Source: JACQZU01 sp041908165 (GTDB lineage Bacteria > Acidobacteriota > Holophagae > Holophagales > Holophagaceae). From it: a DNA stretch of 31,078 nt. The translations under genes and the position numbers were made by a program. Each line of letters opens with the position of its first letter. Position 1 is the first letter of the stretch. Under the pieces are notes generated by a model, which saw only the letters and a list, made by a program, of their open reading frames with translations, was not told the origin of the DNA and did not search any database. Shown here one piece after another: positions 29,316 through 31,078 of this stretch. The stretch lies in contig JAYRFV010000122.1 in assembly GCA_041908165.1 (NCBI GenBank), positions 1 to 31,078 on the forward strand. The letters run 5' to 3'.

Positions 29316-29750
29316 ATGAGACCCTGGGTCCCCCTCGCTGCCGCCGCCCTGGCGCTTGCGCCGCTGGTGGTGGTGCATCCGCTGCGGGTGCAGGGCCGCA
29401 GCATGGAGCCGGCCCTGCGCGAGGGCGAGCTGCGCTGGGTCCTGCGGGCCTGGGCGGCGGGCCCGCCGCGGCGCGGGCAGGTCTGGGTGGTGGCCGGCCC
29501 GGAGGGCTCCGTTGTGAAACGGGTGGTCGGCCTCCCCGGCGAACGCATCGAATTGGCCGACGGCGACCTGCGGGTGGACGGCCGCCGCCTCGAACCCCCC
29601 GCCGGCGCCCGCCTGGAGCGCCAGGACGGCGCCTGGACCTGCGGCAGCGGCTGGTTCCTCCTCGGCGACAACCGCCCCGCCAGCCGCGACTCGCGGGCGT
29701 GGGGACCGCTGCCGGGCGCGGCCTTCGAAGGCCGGCTGCTGGGGGAATGA
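29316..29750 (+). CDS. Short signal peptidase I homologue (S26)
   Basis: This 144-residue protein has one N-terminal membrane segment (about 5-21) and the S26 catalytic motifs in order. They are catalytic Ser S29 in VQGRSMEP, catalytic Lys K68 in GSVVKRVVGLPGE, and the box D/E stretch LLGDNRPASRDSRAWGP (about 116-131). The dyad is intact, so activity is likely. At 144 residues it is well below the size of housekeeping LepB (usually over 200 residues in Gram-negatives), with a reduced cap region, suggesting a specialised enzyme. It follows the MauE-like gene by 28 bp with only a weak ribosome binding site. Its natural clients may be the secreted proteins of its operon; this is inference. Confidence 0.85.
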   Translation: MRPWVPLAAAALALAPLVVVHPLRVQGRSMEPALREGELRWVLRAWAAGPPRRGQVWVVAGPEGSVVKRVVGLPGERIELADGDLRVDGRRLEPPAGARLERQDGAWTCGSGWFLLGDNRPASRDSRAWGPLPGAAFEGRLLGE

Positions 29751-29881
29751 GGTGCAGTTCTGCGGGAGAGGGGCGGGACTGATCCAGGTCATCGCTGACC
29801 GGCCGCGGGCAGCCTGTCCGGACCGCCGCGGCGGGCCGAGCGCGTTCCCCGCTACACTTTCCCTTTGCCTTGGAGTTTCGC

Positions 29882-31078
29882 TTGGATCGTCTGGTCATTG
29901 AAGGGGGAAGGCCGCTGGTCGGGCGGGTTCCGGTGAGCGGGGCGAAGAACGCCGCGCTGCCCTGCATCGCCGCGGCGCTGCTGACGGACGGGCCGCTGCG
30001 GCTGTCGTCGCTGCCGGCGGTGTCCGACATCCGCACCATGCTGAAGGTGCTGGAGGCGCTGGGCTGCAGCGTGGAGCGGCGCGATGCGGCGGACGGCTTC
30101 ACCTACGAGGCCGAGCTGCGCGCCGAGGGCCTGGGTGGCGGCGCGCTGCGCGCCCCCTACGAGCTGGTGAAGACCATGCGCGCCAGCATCCTGGTGCTGG
30201 GCCCGCTGCTGGCGCGCTTCGGCCGCGCCTCGGTGAGCCTGCCGGGCGGCTGCGCCATCGGCGCGCGGCCGGTGAACCTGCACCTGGAGGCGCTGGAGCG
30301 CATGGGGGCGCGGATCCGCATCGACGGCGGATACGTCGAGGCGGAGGTCCCCGCGGGCCGGCTCAAGGGCATCGACCACACCTTCGACAAGGTCAGCGTC
30401 GGCGCCACCGAGAACATCCTGATGGCGGCTGCCCTCGCCGAGGGCACCTCGGTGCTGCGCAACGCCGCCGCCGAGCCGGAGATCGGCGACCTGGCGCGGC
30501 TGCTGCTCAAGCTCGGCGCCCGGATCGAGGGGGTGGACAGCGCCACCCTCACCATTCACGGGGTCGACCGGCTGGGCGGCGCCGACCACGCCATCATCCC
30601 CGACCGCATCGAGATGGGCACCTACCTCTGCGCGGTGGCCGCCGCCTGCGGCGACGTGGTGGTCGAACGCTGCGTGCCCGAGCACGTGCGCTCCCTGGTG
30701 GACCTGCTGGAGCGCGCCGGCTGCACCTTCACCGAGCGCGAGGGCCAGGACGGCCCGCAGCTGCGGATCCAGCGCGAGCCCGGGCAGAAGCTGCGGGCCA
30801 AGGACATCGCCACCGCGCCCTATCCCGGCTTCCCCACCGACCTGCAGGCCCAGGCCATGGCGGTGATGACCCAGGCCTGCGGCATCTCGGTCATCAAGGA
30901 GACGATCTTCGAGAACCGCTTCCAGCACGCCATGGAACTGGAGCGGCTGGGCGCCAACCTGCGCATCGAGGGCAACACCGCCATCGTCGCCGGGCCCTCG
31001 CCGCTGACCGGCTGCACGGTGATGGCCACCGACCTGCGCGCCTCCGCCACCCTGGTCATCGCCGGACTGGTGGCCACC
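29882..31078 (+). CDS. murA: UDP-N-acetylglucosamine 1-carboxyvinyltransferase (3'-truncated by window edge)
   Basis: The frame is open from a TTG at 29882 to the window end, 399 codons, and lacks only about the last 30 residues of the family. It begins MDRLVIEGGRPLVGRVPVSGAKNAALPCIAAALL, with the K-N pair of the substrate site. The catalytic Cys is C124 in LPGGCAIGARPVNLHL, the residue targeted by fosfomycin. KVSVGATENILMAAALAEG, PDRIEMGTYLCA and FPTDLQAQ are further MurA motifs. It makes the first committed step of peptidoglycan synthesis from UDP-GlcNAc and phosphoenolpyruvate. The TTG start is supported by GGAG 6 nt upstream. The 131 bp before it hold only a weak -10-like TACACT at 29853-29858. 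Confidence 0.95.
   Translation, partial: MDRLVIEGGRPLVGRVPVSGAKNAALPCIAAALLTDGPLRLSSLPAVSDIRTMLKVLEALGCSVERRDAADGFTYEAELRAEGLGGGALRAPYELVKTMRASILVLGPLLARFGRASVSLPGGCAIGARPVNLHLEALERMGARIRIDGGYVEAEVPAGRLKGIDHTFDKVSVGATENILMAAALAEGTSVLRNAAAEPEIGDLARLLLKLGARIEGVDSATLTIHGVDRLGGADHAIIPDRIEMGTYLCAVAAACGDVVVERCVPEHVRSLVDLLERAGCTFTEREGQDGPQLRIQREPGQKLRAKDIATAPYPGFPTDLQAQAMAVMTQACGISVIKETIFENRFQHAMELERLGANLRIEGNTAIVAGPSPLTGCTVMATDLRASATLVIAGLVAT

Overview
This window is a high-GC, gene-dense stretch of bacterial chromosome. GTG and TTG starts are common, genes are tightly packed on both strands, and the core genes (rpmB, dprA, topA, tmk, holB, heptose kinase, rlmF, murA) look Gram-negative. Lipopolysaccharide heptose synthesis, many predicted secreted proteins and an EMO-like membrane Fe-S oxidoreductase would suit an Acidobacteriota of the Holophaga/Geothrix type. 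That placement is inference from gene content and composition, not from a database search.

Layout. 1-1084: tail of an S9 peptidase, a long inverted repeat, a secreted FKBP prolyl isomerase, a strong terminator, and rpmB with a recognisable promoter. 1085-4463: dprA and topA, a common bacterial pairing. 4484-9923: a receiver-histidine kinase hybrid, a degenerate membrane-anchored SNase-like protein, an NTF2-like protein, a FadH-type 2,4-dienoyl-CoA reductase and a YcaQ-type DNA glycosylase. 9946-12802 (minus): tmk, holB and a GAF-HD-GYP protein in one apparent operon. 12937-15445 (plus): a zinc-ribbon/GYF-like protein, a secreted FxLYD-like protein and a secreted ATP-dependent DNA ligase (LigE type). 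15442-19556 (minus): a beta-propeller/phosphoesterase, a response regulator with a Cys4 tail and a PNPOx-family flavoprotein. 19698-19957 holds a tandem hairpin-rich repeat array. 19955-21141 (minus): a Trm112-like protein and heptose kinase. 21234-24300: rlmF, a secreted papain-like protease, a DUF4197 protein and a small winged-helix-like protein.

24301-25550 is a sharp low-GC patch carrying one gene, a ClpP-fold serine protease of the serine dehydrogenase proteinase type. It is the clearest sign of horizontal acquisition. Next comes a membrane Fe-S oxidoreductase (minus). Divergent from it is a tightly coupled plus-strand operon: a degenerate PTPS/QueD-like protein, a secreted rhodanese with a 14-unit pentapeptide repeat, a MauE/DoxX-like membrane protein and a very short signal peptidase I homologue. 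The window closes inside murA.

The best candidate for an undescribed system is the four-gene operon at 27697-29750, a possible extracytoplasmic sulfur or thiol relay with its own signal peptidase, possibly linked to the divergent Fe-S oxidoreductase. Second-rank leads are the low-GC protease patch, the two repeat elements (124-195 and 19698-19957), the zinc-ribbon/GYF-like protein with its secreted partner, and the secreted DNA ligase in the same window as dprA.
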